Assembly: GCA_964614215.1 (NCBI GenBank)
Contig: CAZTKP010000144.1
Location: forward strand, 1 to 6,774
DNA from: CAZTKP01 sp964614215
GTDB lineage: Bacteria; UBP6; UBA1177
Length of the DNA: 6,774 nt
Direction: 5' to 3'
Positions 5,770 to 6,774 of the stretch are shown here, piece by piece. The position numbers and the translations under genes were made by a program. The notes under the pieces are model-generated. The model made no database searches. It was not told the origin of the DNA and worked only from the letters and a program-made list of their open reading frames with translations. Positions within the stretch are counted from its first letter, which is position 1, and each line of letters opens with the position of its first letter.

Positions 5770-6294
5770 CTACTCCTTTTCACTCAACTGATAGTCCTTA
5801 ACACCGACATTTCTCTTGGCTTCCACATCCTTAATGTCCTCAACTGAAAGAAGACCGTTAAGTGTAGCTTTAGCCATATTGTGCGGATTGTTGGATCCGA
5901 TCGACTTTGAAAGGATGTCTGTTACTCCTGCCGCTTCCAGAACCGCTCTTACAGCTGATCCGGCAATAACACCGGTACCGGCTGAAGCAGGTCTGAGAAC
6001 AACTCGTCCAGCACCGTAAACACCGATGATCTCATGAGGAACTGTTCCTCTGAGAAGTTTAACCTGTTTAACATTCTTTCTGGCTCTGGCAACGCCCTTT
6101 CTAATAGCTTCCGGAACTTCTCTTGCCTTTCCGAGTCCTATTCCGACCTGGCCTTTGCCGTCACCAACCACCATCAGTGCTGCAAAGCTGAAGTTCTTAC
6201 CGCCCTTAACAACTTTTGCAACTCTGTTAACGTATATAAGTTTCTCCTGAAATTCCATCATTTCAGGATCAACTGTCTTATTGTTTTCTCTCAT
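5770..6294 (-). CDS. rpsE: 30S ribosomal protein S5
   Basis: S5 lies near the mRNA entry channel and affects decoding accuracy. The 174-residue length is typical. The N-terminal double-stranded-RNA-binding-type domain is at about 16-80 (EKLIYVNRVAKVVKGGKNFS, then GDGKGQVGIGLGKAREVPEAI). The C-terminal domain is at about 85-165 (RGTVPHEIIGVYGAGRVVLR, then PASAGTGVIAGSAVRAVLEAAG, then SKSIGSNNPHNMAKATLNGL). The ATG start has AGGAG 6 bases upstream. It follows rplR by 19 bases, and rplO begins 3 bases after its stop, leaving no room for rpmD. Confidence 0.98.
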   Translation of the reverse strand: MRENNKTVDPEMMEFQEKLIYVNRVAKVVKGGKNFSFAALMVVGDGKGQVGIGLGKAREVPEAIRKGVARARKNVKQVKLLRGTVPHEIIGVYGAGRVVLRPASAGTGVIAGSAVRAVLEAAGVTDILSKSIGSNNPHNMAKATLNGLLSVEDIKDVEAKRNVGVKDYQLSEKE

Positions 6295-6313
6295 CAGAAA
6301 CTCCTAAATTATT

Positions 6314-6673
6314 CTAGAATTTAAGTCCGTTCTTTCTAGCTGAATCCGCCAGAGCCTTTAATCTGCCATGAAAAAGGTAACCGTTTCTATCAAAAGTAAC
6401 AGCCTCAACTCCCTTTTCTCTGCATTTCATAGCTATAGCTTCACCAACCTTCTGTGCAACTGCTTTCTTGTCGCCTTCAGGCTTCTCAAAGCCTTTGATC
6501 TTTGATGATGCAGACACCAGTGTAACACCGGCAACATCATCAATAACCTGCACGTAAATGTGCTTGTTGCTTTTAAATACAGTCATTCTAGGACGTTCCT
6601 GAGTACCGGAAATTCTCTTCCTGATACTTCTCTTTCTCTTCAGACGTCTCTGTATTTTAATATCTGGTCTCAT
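6314..6673 (-). CDS. rplR: 50S ribosomal protein L18
   Basis: L18 binds 5S rRNA with L5 and L25 and joins it to the central protuberance of the large subunit. The 119-residue length is normal. It has the basic N-terminal tail (RRLKRKRSIRKRISGTQERP), RMTVFKSNKHIYVQVIDD, a GEAIAMKCREKGVEAVTFDR segment, and the typical end GYLFHGRLKALADSARKNGL. The ATG has AGGAG 5 bases upstream. It follows rplF by 14 bases and precedes rpsE by 19 bases, the standard L6-L18-S5 order. Confidence 0.98.
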   Translation of the reverse strand: MRPDIKIQRRLKRKRSIRKRISGTQERPRMTVFKSNKHIYVQVIDDVAGVTLVSASSKIKGFEKPEGDKKAVAQKVGEAIAMKCREKGVEAVTFDRNGYLFHGRLKALADSARKNGLKF

Positions 6674-6687
6674 CTTAGCTCCTCCGA

Positions 6688-6774
6688 TTATTTACCAGCA
6701 GCCTTTCCTGCTTTTCTTCTAATACGTTCACCTTTGTAGAAAATTCCCTTTCCCTTGTAAGGTTCAACCGGACG
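6688..6774 (-). CDS. rplF: 50S ribosomal protein L6, C-terminal end only
   Basis: The last 28 codons and TAA stop of a gene entering from the right window edge. The translated end reads RPVEPYKGKGIFYKGERIRR and then KAGKAAGK, the signature C-terminus of L6 (EPYKGKGI-x-Y-x-GE-x-x-RRKAGK). L6 binds 23S rRNA near the factor-binding site of the large subunit. Its place directly before rplR is the standard spc-operon order. The rest of the gene lies outside the window. Confidence 0.95.
   Translation of the reverse strand, partial: RPVEPYKGKGIFYKGERIRRKAGKAAGK

Overview
The window is almost entirely a bacterial ribosomal-protein/transcription/secretion gene cluster, read on the minus strand, so gene order below runs from high to low coordinates. 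It spans the end of the spc-type operon and all of the alpha-type operon: the tail of rplF (L6), rplR (L18), rpsE (S5), rplO (L15), secY, then a 170-bp gap, infA (IF-1), rpmJ (L36), rpsM (S13), rpsK (S11), rpsD (S4), rpoA and rplQ (L17). A strong intrinsic terminator follows rplQ. Beyond it an AT-rich spacer leads to the first 30 codons of an unrelated minus-strand gene that looks like an ORF6N-domain (phage antirepressor-type) protein, cut by the window edge.

The source is a bacterium of moderate to low GC. The order S13-S11-S4-RpoA-L17 with infA and rpmJ in front resembles Proteobacteria or related Gram-negative lineages more than Bacillus, where S4 is unlinked. The RpoA N-terminus (MYQANWKKMI...) is also reminiscent of delta-proteobacterial and neighbouring phyla. 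I cannot name the phylum from the sequence. Two usual members are missing: rpmD (L30) between rpsE and rplO, and adk/map between secY and infA.

The genes are tightly packed (4- and 11-base overlaps, gaps of 3-45 bases), and nearly all have clear Shine-Dalgarno sequences, as expected for co-transcribed, translationally coupled genes. Three genes (secY, rpsM, rpsD) start with TTG. For secY this moves the start 36 bases downstream of the longest open frame. The products assemble both ribosomal subunits, start translation (IF-1), form the RNA polymerase alpha dimer and build the membrane protein channel.

The most distinctive features are the approximately 120-residue lysine-rich then Glu/Ala/Pro/Val pentapeptide-repeat tail on L17, encoded by nearly identical DNA repeats, and the partial ORF6N gene next to this otherwise conserved locus. 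I see no sign of a wholly new system; most of the window is conserved housekeeping DNA.
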